Positions 10,834 through 19,250 of a stretch of DNA of 64,000 bases are shown here, piece by piece. The stretch's first letter is position 1. The number at the start of each line of letters is the position of its first letter. Under the pieces are notes generated by a model, which was not told the DNA's origin, did not search any database, and saw nothing but the letters and a program-made list of their open reading frames with translations. The translations under genes were made by a program, and so were the position numbers. The DNA is from Tessaracoccus defluvii (GTDB taxonomy: Bacteria > Actinomycetota > Actinomycetes > Propionibacteriales > Propionibacteriaceae), in the NCBI RefSeq assembly GCF_014489575.1, contig NZ_CP060789.1, forward strand, positions 1-64,000, written 5' to 3'.

Positions 10834-13571
10834 CCGGTGCGAACCTCCGCGACCGCCGTCGTGCCGTGTAGGCGCACGGTCAGGGCGGTGGCGCCCGGCG
10901 CCGGCGAGGCGACCGCGACCTCGTGCCACTCGCCCTCCCGGGCCGGCTCTGGACTGACGGTGACGCTCCTGCCTCCGGCGGAGACGACGATCTCCCCGCC
11001 GGCGCCCTTGTCGGCACGCACGAGCAGCCTCAGCTCCCCGGGCAGGGGTTCGACGTGTGGCCACGTCAGCTCGCCGTCGCCACGCCTGGCCCGGTAGGCG
11101 GTCCCCGCCAGCAGCCCGGTCGGTACTCCGACCACGTCGCGCCACAGCGGCGCGTGCCAGGCCTGCAGCGGCAGCTGGTGGACACGCTCTTCGCCGAGCG
11201 GGGCCTCCAGCGCGACCGACGGGCCGTCCAGCCCCGCCGACGGGGCGGCGACGACCCGCCACGGCGTCGCCGCCGGCGCGAACGCGGCCGCGACAGGCTC
11301 CCAGATGAGCAGCCGGTCCGGCCGCAGCGGAACCTCCACCCGTTCCCGGGCGCCGGGCTCCACCGTGACGCGCGCGTGCCCCAGCAGCCGCCTCCCGATC
11401 CGGGGATCCTCGTTGACGGCGTAGACCTGCACCAGCTCATGGGCTACCCGGCCGCCGACGTTGGTGACAGTCACCGCGGCTGCCGCGGCGCCGGCCATCA
11501 CCTCGACGGCGTCGTAGCGGACCTCGCCGTAGGTCAGGCCATGGCCGAGCGGATACAGCGGCCGGTGTGGGCTGTACCACCACGTCATGGCGGAGCCGAT
11601 GATGTCGTAGTCGAAGATGTCGCCGATGTGCGCCTCGTCGGCCCACCACGTCTGGGCGACCCGGCCCGTCGGCTCGACCCGACCGTCGAGGACGTCCAGC
11701 AGCCCGTGACCGAGCTCCTGACCGCCGTGGCTCGTCCACACGATCGCACCGGCGCCATCGGCGACGCCCTCCAGCGAGTAGGGATAGGAGGAGACGATCG
11801 TCAGCACGGCGGCCGGCTGGGCGCCCCGGGCTGCAGCCCACAGCTCCTGCTGTGCGGGCGGGAGATGGAGATAGGGACGGTCGGCCGTCTCGCGGCCGTT
11901 GATGTGCGGGTCGTTGCCGACGGCGACCAGGACCGTGTCGCAGCCGGCCGCCAGGCGGGCCACCTCGTCGACACCGCCGCTGACGACCTCGACGGCGAAC
12001 CTGTCCGCCCCCTCCAACGTGTCGGCCGTCGCGGAGACGAGCCCACCCCAGCTCTCCGTACGCAACCAGCGCCGCGAGCCCAGGTGCTGCAGCGACCAGG
12101 TGCCGTCGGCGTGCACGTGTCTCCCGAACACCTCATGGGCGACCCAGCCGCCGGGACGGGTCGAGTCCACGTGGACCATGCCGTTGTCGGATCCACGCAC
12201 GAGGAACCCGCTGGCGTCGTGGAGGATCGTCCACGCGCCGGCGCCCCAGTCGGTGAACGCGAGCACGTTGTCGGCGTCGGGACGCAGTTCGTCGGCGACG
12301 AGGACCCCGTCGGCGGCCCGGGTCAGCGGGAGCCCGGTGTGGGGCGACCGCAGGATCACCCTGTCGGCGCCGTCGTGGCGGAGCACCTCGTGCGTCTCGG
12401 CGGCGGCGTCGGCGATGGTGCTCATGTACGGCGGGGTGCCGGAGTACCAGTCGTGGCGGACCACGTCGGCCTGCGGCCCGAACACGCCGAGCTGTCCGCG
12501 GGTGGGCAGCGGCAGGACGCCGTCGTTGTCCAGGATGACCACCTGTGCGGAGACCGACCGCCGGGCGAGTTCCCGGTGCCCCGGGGTGTCGATCGCGTCG
12601 GCGGGGATGTCGCGGTACGGATCGGCCCCGGGGGTCAGCTCGCCGGTGAGGGCGCGCATGAGCAGCAGCCGTCGTGCCGCCATCCGCACATCCGCCATTG
12701 AGAGCAGGCCCTGCTCGAGGGCCGCGGTGATCGCGCCGATCGTGTGCGAGCTGTCCGCGTCGCGGTCGGTGAACGAGTCGAGGCCGGCCAGGATGGCGGC
12801 CGCGTGTGACTCGGCGGGTGTCGCGAACGCGCGCTCCGCCTCCGTCAGGTTCGTGGGCGCATACGCGTCCGAGACGGCCACGAGGTCGGGCGCGTGCTCC
12901 CGCAGGGCCCCGTACAGCTCCTGCGACGTGTGCGCCGGGCGGCCGTTGACCAGGTTGTACGCGGCCATCACCCCGCCGATGACCCCGGCGGCCACCGGCT
13001 CGGTGAAGGCGGGCAGGTCGTACTCGTGCAGCACGCGGGGCGGCAGGTTCGACGACGACGTGCACCGGTCGAGCTCGTTGTTGTAGGCGAGCAGGTGTTT
13101 GAGCGTCGGGACGGTCTTCCAGAAGACGGGGTGGTCGCCGCGGAGCCCGGAGGCGTACGCGATGGCGCACTCCGCGGTGACGTGCGGGTCCTCGGAGTAC
13201 CCCTCCTCGTTCCTGCCCCACAGCGGGTGCCGCTGGGCGTTGACGACCGGGGCCCACACGTTCAGTGAGTTCTCCACGGGGTCGGCCGCGTGCTTGGCGC
13301 GCTGCTCGGACGCGGTCGCCGCGCCGATCTCGCGCAGCAGGTCCGCGTCCCAGGCGGCGGCCATGCCGGGCGGCTGGGGGAACACGGTCGCCGTGCCCCG
13401 CCAGGCCACTCCGTGGAGGGCCTCCGCGCCGGTGTGGAACTCGCGGAGCCCCAGCTCCGGCAGCGCCGGCTGCACCTGATGCAGGAGGGCGACGACGGTG
13501 GCGTCGTCGAGTCCCGCGAGGTGGGCATCGACGAGGGCGACGAGGTGGTCGCGGTTCAGCGACGGGGTCAT
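10830..13571 (-). CDS. GH3 beta-glucosidase/beta-xylosidase with an inserted beta-trefoil-like region
   Basis: 913 residues from ATG 13571, preceded by AAGGAG at good spacing. An upstream in-frame start at 13691 is less likely because it lies in the promoter region. The N-terminal half is a GH3 TIM barrel; the nucleophile is Asp about 235 in LVAVSDAYA. The second GH3 domain is split by a fascin/beta-trefoil-like stretch (about residues 440-560, with HLGSRRWLRTESWGG). An Ig/FnIII-like C-terminal part follows. No signal peptide, so it acts in the cytoplasm on imported oligosaccharides. It is divergent from the ABC importer-GH42-GH31 operon, with a LacI-type operator between. Substrate is inferred: beta-glucosides or beta-xylosides, possibly the xyloglucan backbone. 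Confidence 0.85.
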   Translation of the reverse strand: MTPSLNRDHLVALVDAHLAGLDDATVVALLHQVQPALPELGLREFHTGAEALHGVAWRGTATVFPQPPGMAAAWDADLLREIGAATASEQRAKHAADPVENSLNVWAPVVNAQRHPLWGRNEEGYSEDPHVTAECAIAYASGLRGDHPVFWKTVPTLKHLLAYNNELDRCTSSSNLPPRVLHEYDLPAFTEPVAAGVIGGVMAAYNLVNGRPAHTSQELYGALREHAPDLVAVSDAYAPTNLTEAERAFATPAESHAAAILAGLDSFTDRDADSSHTIGAITAALEQGLLSMADVRMAARRLLLMRALTGELTPGADPYRDIPADAIDTPGHRELARRSVSAQVVILDNDGVLPLPTRGQLGVFGPQADVVRHDWYSGTPPYMSTIADAAAETHEVLRHDGADRVILRSPHTGLPLTRAADGVLVADELRPDADNVLAFTDWGAGAWTILHDASGFLVRGSDNGMVHVDSTRPGGWVAHEVFGRHVHADGTWSLQHLGSRRWLRTESWGGLVSATADTLEGADRFAVEVVSGGVDEVARLAAGCDTVLVAVGNDPHINGRETADRPYLHLPPAQQELWAAARGAQPAAVLTIVSSYPYSLEGVADGAGAIVWTSHGGQELGHGLLDVLDGRVEPTGRVAQTWWADEAHIGDIFDYDIIGSAMTWWYSPHRPLYPLGHGLTYGEVRYDAVEVMAGAAAAAVTVTNVGGRVAHELVQVYAVNEDPRIGRRLLGHARVTVEPGARERVEVPLRPDRLLIWEPVAAAFAPAATPWRVVAAPSAGLDGPSVALEAPLGEERVHQLPLQAWHAPLWRDVVGVPTGLLAGTAYRARRGDGELTWPHVEPLPGELRLLVRADKGAGGEIVVSAGGRSVTVSPEPAREGEWHEVAVASPAPGATALTVRLHGTTAVAEVRTG

Positions 13572-13656
13572 AGGGAGGCTCCTTCGACAGTGAAGTAGGG
13601 AATCAACGGCCCTGGAAAGTGGTTGCGCCCGATTGGTCGATGATCTATGGTCAGCA

Positions 13657-13674
13657 TATCGAAGCGTTTCGATA
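13657..13674. promoter_or_regulatory. LacI-family operator between divergent GH3 and ABC operons
   Basis: TATCGAAGCGTTTCGATA is an 18-bp near-perfect palindrome (one mismatched pair) with the central CG typical of LacI/CcpA-type operators. It lies 38 bp before the binding-protein start and 86 bp before the GH3 start, so it could control both. The only LacI-family gene seen is at 53990-54964, about 40 kb away; the cognate repressor may lie elsewhere. Confidence 0.7.
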
Positions 13675-13711
13675 AAGACCATCCGGCTCACAAGGAAGTG
13701 AAGTAGCGAGC

Positions 13712-15357
13712 ATGATCAACGCAATTCCCACCCACGTCTCCCGGCGGGGATTCCTCGGCGTCACGGCCGGGATCGCAGGCGCCGCAGTCGTGTCCGGCTG
13801 CGCGGGCACCGACGGCGGCACCTCCCCGGGAGGGCAGGCACACCCGGCGGCGCCACCTCGTCCGGCGCCGGCGCTGGCGAGATCCTTCCCAGCTACATCC
13901 CCAAGGAGTACGTGCAACCGGACTTCCCGGCACCCGCGAGCGGATACACGTCGATCCCCGAGTTCGTCCAGGCTTTCCCCGCCCCGCCCGGCTCCGGGGG
14001 CACCTACAAGGCGATGACGCCGCTGTGGGGAGCCATCCCGCCCACCACCGGGAACCTGTACTTCGACACGGTGAACAAGGCCATCGGCAGCAAGGTCGAG
14101 TTCCAGATCTCCGACGGCAACACCTACGGCGACAAGCTCGCCGCCGTCCTCGCATCCCCGAAGGACATCGCGGACTGGGTGTGCATCCCCTCCTGGAACG
14201 TCCCGCCGCGCTTCGGCACCGCCGTCGACCAGCTGTTCACCGATCTGACGCCCTACCTGGCCGGTGACAAGGTCAAGGAGTACCCGAACCTCGCCAACAT
14301 CCCCACCGACGCCTGGCGCTTCTGCGTGTGGAACAACAAGCTCGTCGGCCTCCCGATGCCCGACAGCGGTGTTCCGAACCCTCTGTTCTACCGCGACGAC
14401 ATCTTCGCCGAGCTGGGCATCACCGACCTTCCGACGACGCCGGACGAACTGATCGAGCTCGCCAAGCAGCTGACCGACCCGGGCAAGGGTGTCTACGGTG
14501 CCGAGGACCTGTGGACGCAGGCCGCCAACATGTACGAGACGCCGTCCAAGTGGAAGCTCGACGGCGACAAGCTTGTCCACCGGGTCGAGACCGAGGAGTA
14601 CCGCGGCGCCCTCGAGTGGATCCGCAAGCTGTTCGAGGCCGGCGTCGTGCACCCGGATGCGGTCGCCGGCAACAACGGCGACGCGAAGACCCGCTTCGAG
14701 TCGGGCCGCACCCTCATCGCCAACGACGGCATCGGCGGCTGGTCCGAGGCGCTCCAGCGCAACCTGGGCAGCAACCCGGGCTACTCGCAGCGCCCCATGC
14801 CGGTGTTCGGCGTCAACGGCACGGATGTCAAGATCTACAAGGGCAATGCCGCCAGCATCATGTCCTACCTGAAGAAGACCGACGACGAGGCGAAGATCAA
14901 GGAACTCCTGAAGATCGCCGACTTCCTGGCCTCTCCCTTCGGGACCACCGAATACCAGCTCATCAACTTCGGCGTCGAGAATGAGCATTACACGATCGAC
15001 GGCGACGGGCTGCCCGTCAGCACCGAGCTTGCCGCCACCGAACTGCAGCCGACGTACATCTTCCTCGTCGACCCGCCGGTGGCCAACACCAAGGTCCAGT
15101 TCCCCGGCTACGTCGAGGCGTCCAGCACCTGGATCAACGAGACGGCCAAGCACTTCGTCGACCCGGTCTTCTACGGGCTCAACATCGCCGAGCCGTCGGA
15201 GTACGCGTCGCTGGCCACCCCCTTCACCGACCTGGAGAAGGACATCGCCCGCGGACGCAAGAGCCTCTCCGACCTGGATGCGGCGGTCGAGACCTGGCGC
15301 AAGTCCGGCGGCGAGGAGCTGCGGACCTTCTACCAGAAGATCCTGGACGAGCAGTAG
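13712..15357 (+). CDS. ABC sugar-binding lipoprotein (one-base frameshift near the N-terminus)
   Basis: ATG 13712 begins a twin-arginine-like lipoprotein signal (SRRGFLGVTAG, then lipobox VSGC). After the Gly/Ser-rich linker the frame jumps at about 13834: one missing G in GGGAGGGCAGG separates the signal from the mature part. Restoring it gives about 548 residues. The mature part (AGEILPSYIPKEYVQPDFPAP... to the stop at 15357) is a large extracellular solute-binding protein of the LplA/CUT1 type. It should capture oligosaccharides outside the membrane for the two permeases directly downstream. No ATPase gene is in the operon; CUT1 systems often share an MsiK-type ATPase. The frameshift is probably a sequencing error. 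Confidence 0.85.
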
Positions 15358-15361
15358 GCCG

Positions 15362-16324
15362 ATGCGACGCACGCCAACAGCGCCCGGTGCGGAGACCCCC
15401 ACGCCGCACCGGGCGCTCTCCTTTACGACCCGCCTGCGGCGCGATGCTCCGCTGCTGCTGATGACGATCCCCGCGGTGCTGCTGCTGATGGTCTTCGCCT
15501 ACCTCCCGATGCTCGGCAACGTCATCGCCTGGCAGGACTACTCGCCCTACGTCGGCATCCGGGAGAGCCCGTTCGTCGGCTGGGCGAACTTCGTGCGGGT
15601 CTTCAACAACCCGCAGTTCCTCCACGCCGTCGGTAACACGCTGGTCATCACCCTGTTCCAGCTGGTGTTCTACTTCCCGATCCCCATCGTGCTGGCCCTG
15701 CTGCTCAACTCGGTGGTGTCCGGCAAGGTCCGCACCGTGGTGCAGTCGGTCGTCTACCTGCCGCACTTCTTCAGCTGGGTCATCGTCGTGACGGTCTTCC
15801 AGCAGCTGTTCGGCGGGGCCGGCCTCATCAACCGGCTGCTGACGGCGCGCGGCTACACCGGCTTCGACCTGATGACGAACCCGGACACGTTCCTGGTGCT
15901 CATCACGTCGCAGTCCATCTGGAAGGACGCGGGCTGGGGCATCATCATCTTCCTGGCCGCGCTGTCCACCGTCGACCCGGCGCACTACGAGTCGGCGGCC
16001 ATGGACGGCGCCAACCGGTGGCGACGCATGTGGCACATCACACTGCCCGCCATGCGGCCGACCATCGTGTTCCTGCTGATCCTCCGCCTCGGCGACGCCC
16101 TCAACGTCGGATTCGAGCAGCTCATCCTGCAACGCTCCGCGGTCGGGGCCGAGACCAGCGAGGTCATCGACACGTACGTCTACTACCAGGGCGTCATCAA
16201 CGGCGACTGGAGCTTCGCGGCCGCGGCCGGCCTGGTCAAGGGCGTCGTCAGCCTCGGCCTGGTCCTCGGCGCGAACAAGATTGCACACGCATTCGGCGAG
16301 GCAGGGGTGTACCAGAAGGCATGA
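15362..16324 (+). CDS. ABC sugar permease, LplB type
   Basis: 320 residues from ATG 15362, four bases after the binding-protein stop. After a polar, Thr/Pro-rich cytoplasmic N-terminus it has about six membrane segments starting at LLLMTIPAVLLLMVFAYLP. The EAA loop reads ESAAMDGANRWRRMWHITLP, the contact site for the ATPase. Multi-subunit carbohydrate importers of the CUT1 class pair it with the next gene, whose ATG overlaps its stop (ATGA). Confidence 0.92.
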   Translation: MRRTPTAPGAETPTPHRALSFTTRLRRDAPLLLMTIPAVLLLMVFAYLPMLGNVIAWQDYSPYVGIRESPFVGWANFVRVFNNPQFLHAVGNTLVITLFQLVFYFPIPIVLALLLNSVVSGKVRTVVQSVVYLPHFFSWVIVVTVFQQLFGGAGLINRLLTARGYTGFDLMTNPDTFLVLITSQSIWKDAGWGIIIFLAALSTVDPAHYESAAMDGANRWRRMWHITLPAMRPTIVFLLILRLGDALNVGFEQLILQRSAVGAETSEVIDTYVYYQGVINGDWSFAAAAGLVKGVVSLGLVLGANKIAHAFGEAGVYQKA

Positions 16325-17274
16325 GTACCGCAACCATCTCCGAACCCGAGACGACGACGCCCGCCCGGCCGCGTCGGCGCAGCAAGCGGCCCGTCTGGGA
16401 CGAGGAGCCGAGCCTGCTGGGCACGCTCGGCAAGGGCATCATCCTCGTCCTGATCTCGCTGGCCGTGCTGTATCCGCTGTGGATGATCGTCATCACGTCG
16501 CTGTCGACCAACGCCGCCGTCACCAGGGCGGGCGGCATGGTGTCCGTGCCGGACGAGCTGACGCTCGCCGCCTACCGCCAGATCCTCTCCGGAGGCATCG
16601 TCACGCAGGCCACGCTCGTGAGCACGTTCGTCACGGGCGTCGGCACGCTGCTGTCGACAGCCGTGTCGATCCTGGCGGCCTACGGTCTGTCGCGGCCCAA
16701 CTCGCTGGGGCACCGCCCCATCCTGTTCGTCTTCATCGTCACGATGTTCTTCGGCGCGGGCATGATCCCCACCTACCTGGTGGTCAGCGGGCTCGGCCTC
16801 ATCGACAACCTGTGGTCGCTGATCCTCCCCGGCGCGGTGAGCGCGTTCAACGTCCTCCTGCTGCGGAACTTCTTCATGCAGATCGAGCCGGCCATCCTGG
16901 AGGCCGCCCGGATCGACGGCGCGGGGGAGTGGCGCATCCTGACCCGGATCGTGCTGCCCATGTCGAAGGCCGTCATCGCCGTCGTCGCCCTCTTCTACGG
17001 CGTCGGCTACTGGAACGCGTTCTTCAACGCCATGCTCTACATCAACGACAACACCCTGTGGCCGCTGCAGCTGGTGCTGCGCAGCTACGTGCTGCAGGGG
17101 GCCACCCTGCCCGGCTCCGGCACCGGACAGGTGGACATCATCGAGGGCGCTGTCACGGGCCTGCCGGTCAAGATGGCCGTCGTCGTCCTGGCGATGATCC
17201 CGATCCTGATCGTCTACCCGTTCGTGCAGCGTCACTTCACGAAGGGCGTCATCTTCGGCGCCGTCAAGGGATGA
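16321..17274 (+). CDS. ABC sugar permease, YtcP/MalG type
   Basis: 317 residues from ATG 16321, overlapping the previous stop by four bases. A basic cytoplasmic N-terminus (PRRRSKRP) precedes about six membrane helices. The EAA loop is EAARIDGAGEWRILTRIVLP, typical of the second permease in CUT1 oligosaccharide importers. The stop overlaps the ATG of the GH42 gene, showing translational coupling through the operon. Substrate is inferred from the neighbouring glycosidases. Confidence 0.92.
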   Translation: MSTATISEPETTTPARPRRRSKRPVWDEEPSLLGTLGKGIILVLISLAVLYPLWMIVITSLSTNAAVTRAGGMVSVPDELTLAAYRQILSGGIVTQATLVSTFVTGVGTLLSTAVSILAAYGLSRPNSLGHRPILFVFIVTMFFGAGMIPTYLVVSGLGLIDNLWSLILPGAVSAFNVLLLRNFFMQIEPAILEAARIDGAGEWRILTRIVLPMSKAVIAVVALFYGVGYWNAFFNAMLYINDNTLWPLQLVLRSYVLQGATLPGSGTGQVDIIEGAVTGLPVKMAVVVLAMIPILIVYPFVQRHFTKGVIFGAVKG

Positions 17275-19250
17275 CGGGGGACAATCCGCAGATGACGAGG
17301 ATCAGCTACGGCGGCGACTACAACCCGGAGCAGTGGCCGGAGCAGGTGCGGGCCGATGACGTGGCCGCGATGGTGCGCGCAGGGGTCACCCTCGTCACCG
17401 TCGGCGTCTTCTCGTGGGGCACCCTGCAGCCGGATCCCGACACGTGGGACAGCGCCTGGCTCCACCGGGTGGTCGACGACCTCTGGGCCGCTGGCATCGC
17501 CGTCGACCTGGCCACCCCGACGGCGTCGCCGCCGCCCTGGCTCGGCACCCTCCACCCGGAGACCCTCGCGGTCACGGAGGACGGCGTCCGCCTGGGCCAC
17601 GGGTCGAGGAACCACTTCTGCCCCAGCTCGCCGGTCTACCGCGCGGCCTGCCTCGACGTGGCCCGCCGACTGGGTGAGGAGTTCGGCGACCATCCCGGCG
17701 TGACGCTGTGGCACGTCGGCAACGAGTACGGTCAGCGCTGCCTCTGCGACCTGTGCGCCGAGGGGTTCCGGGCCTGGCTGCGCTCCCGGTACGGGTCCCT
17801 GGAGGTGCTGAACGAGGCCTGGGGGACCGCCTTCTGGAGCCAGCACTACTCCTCCTGGGCGCAGGTGGGGGTGCCGCGCCGCGTGCCGTACCTGCTCAAC
17901 CCCGCCCAGTGGCTCGACCACCGCCGCTTCGTGTCCGACCTGCTGCTCGACTGCTACCGGGACCAGCGGGATGTGCTGCGGCCGCTCGTCGGCGGACGGC
18001 CCATCACCACGAACTTCATGGGCTTCTTCGAGCTCGCCGACTACCGGTCCTGGGCCGCCGAGGTCGACGTCGTCACCGACGACCACTACGGCGACCCGGC
18101 CGACCAGGAGCAGCCCTCGCGCACCGCCCTGGTCCACGAGCTCATGCGTTCGCTCGGGAACGGCCGGTGGCTCATGATGGAGCAGGCCATGGGGGCGGTG
18201 AACTGGCGGCGGCACAACGTGCCGAAGACCAGCTCGCAGCGTCGCCGGGACGTGCTGCGGGCCGTCGCCTACGGCGCGGACGGCGTGCTCAGCTTCCAGT
18301 GGCGGCAGTCCCGCTCCGGCTCGGAACGCTTCCACTCCGCCATGCTCCCCAATGCCGGCGAGGACTCACGGCTGCACCGCGACGTGGTCGCGCTCGGCGC
18401 GGAGCTCGCGCGGCTCGACGGCGTCGCCGGGGCCCCCGTCGGAGGCCGCGTCGCGATGCTCTTCGACTGGGACTCCTGGTGGGCCGCGCGCGAGCCGAGC
18501 GTCCCGTCGCGCGACCGTGACCCGCTGGAGACGCTGCACGCCTGGTACCGCCCGCTGTGGGAGCGGGGGATCCGGGTCGACCTGGTCGCCTCCACCTCCG
18601 ACCTGGGCGGCTACGACCTCGTGCTGGCGCCGTCGCAGCACCTGCTCCGCCCCGAGGCGTTGGCTGGCCTGCGCACGCACCTGGCCCGTGGCGGTCAGCT
18701 CGTCATGGGGCCGTTCTCCGCCGTCGTCGATGGGAACACCGCGCTGCTGCCCGGCCCCTTCCCGGCCGGGCTGACCGACCTGCTCGGCGCCCGCGGCGAA
18801 CAGTGGTGGCCCCTCGCGGCGCCGATCGGCGTCGCCTCGGCCGACCTCGGCGACTTCGAGGTGACAGGCTGGGCCGAGCAGCTGACCCTGACGGGTGGCC
18901 GGCCCGGCGCCTCCTTCCTGCACCCCGACCTCGGGCCTGCGATCGTCACCTCGGCCACCTGCGGGTTCACCTACCTGGCCTGCGACCTGCCCCCGGCCCG
19001 GCTCGCCGACCTGCTCGACGGCGCACTCGCGGCGGTCGGGATCCTGCCCGACCTGGGCGTGCTGGCCGACGTCGGCGGCGCCGAGATCGCCGTCCGGGGC
19101 GGCGTCACCTTCGCCCTCAACAACACCCCGGCCCCGCTGACGCTGACGCTGCGCGGACCGGCCACCGATGTCCTCACCGGCGCGGGCTTCGACCGCGTCG
19201 CCCCCCTGCCGCCCGGCGGCGTCGTTGCCCTGAGAGAGGTCCACCCATGA
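17271..19250 (+). CDS. GH42 beta-galactosidase
   Basis: 659 residues from ATG 17271, overlapping the permease stop. The start of the TIM barrel has the GH42 signature ISYGGDYNPEQWP. The acid/base Glu is in HVGNEYG (about residue 152), and the nucleophile Glu is in MMEQAMGAVNW (about residue 304). A CxxxxC.C cluster (about residues 157-165) resembles the zinc site of bacterial GH42 enzymes. The trimerisation and C-terminal beta domains follow. No signal peptide: it is cytoplasmic. GH42 enzymes release terminal beta-galactose from short oligosaccharides; with the alpha-xylosidase next door this would fit galactosylated xyloglucan side chains (inference). Confidence 0.92.
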   Translation: MTGDNPQMTRISYGGDYNPEQWPEQVRADDVAAMVRAGVTLVTVGVFSWGTLQPDPDTWDSAWLHRVVDDLWAAGIAVDLATPTASPPPWLGTLHPETLAVTEDGVRLGHGSRNHFCPSSPVYRAACLDVARRLGEEFGDHPGVTLWHVGNEYGQRCLCDLCAEGFRAWLRSRYGSLEVLNEAWGTAFWSQHYSSWAQVGVPRRVPYLLNPAQWLDHRRFVSDLLLDCYRDQRDVLRPLVGGRPITTNFMGFFELADYRSWAAEVDVVTDDHYGDPADQEQPSRTALVHELMRSLGNGRWLMMEQAMGAVNWRRHNVPKTSSQRRRDVLRAVAYGADGVLSFQWRQSRSGSERFHSAMLPNAGEDSRLHRDVVALGAELARLDGVAGAPVGGRVAMLFDWDSWWAAREPSVPSRDRDPLETLHAWYRPLWERGIRVDLVASTSDLGGYDLVLAPSQHLLRPEALAGLRTHLARGGQLVMGPFSAVVDGNTALLPGPFPAGLTDLLGARGEQWWPLAAPIGVASADLGDFEVTGWAEQLTLTGGRPGASFLHPDLGPAIVTSATCGFTYLACDLPPARLADLLDGALAAVGILPDLGVLADVGGAEIAVRGGVTFALNNTPAPLTLTLRGPATDVLTGAGFDRVAPLPPGGVVALREVHP

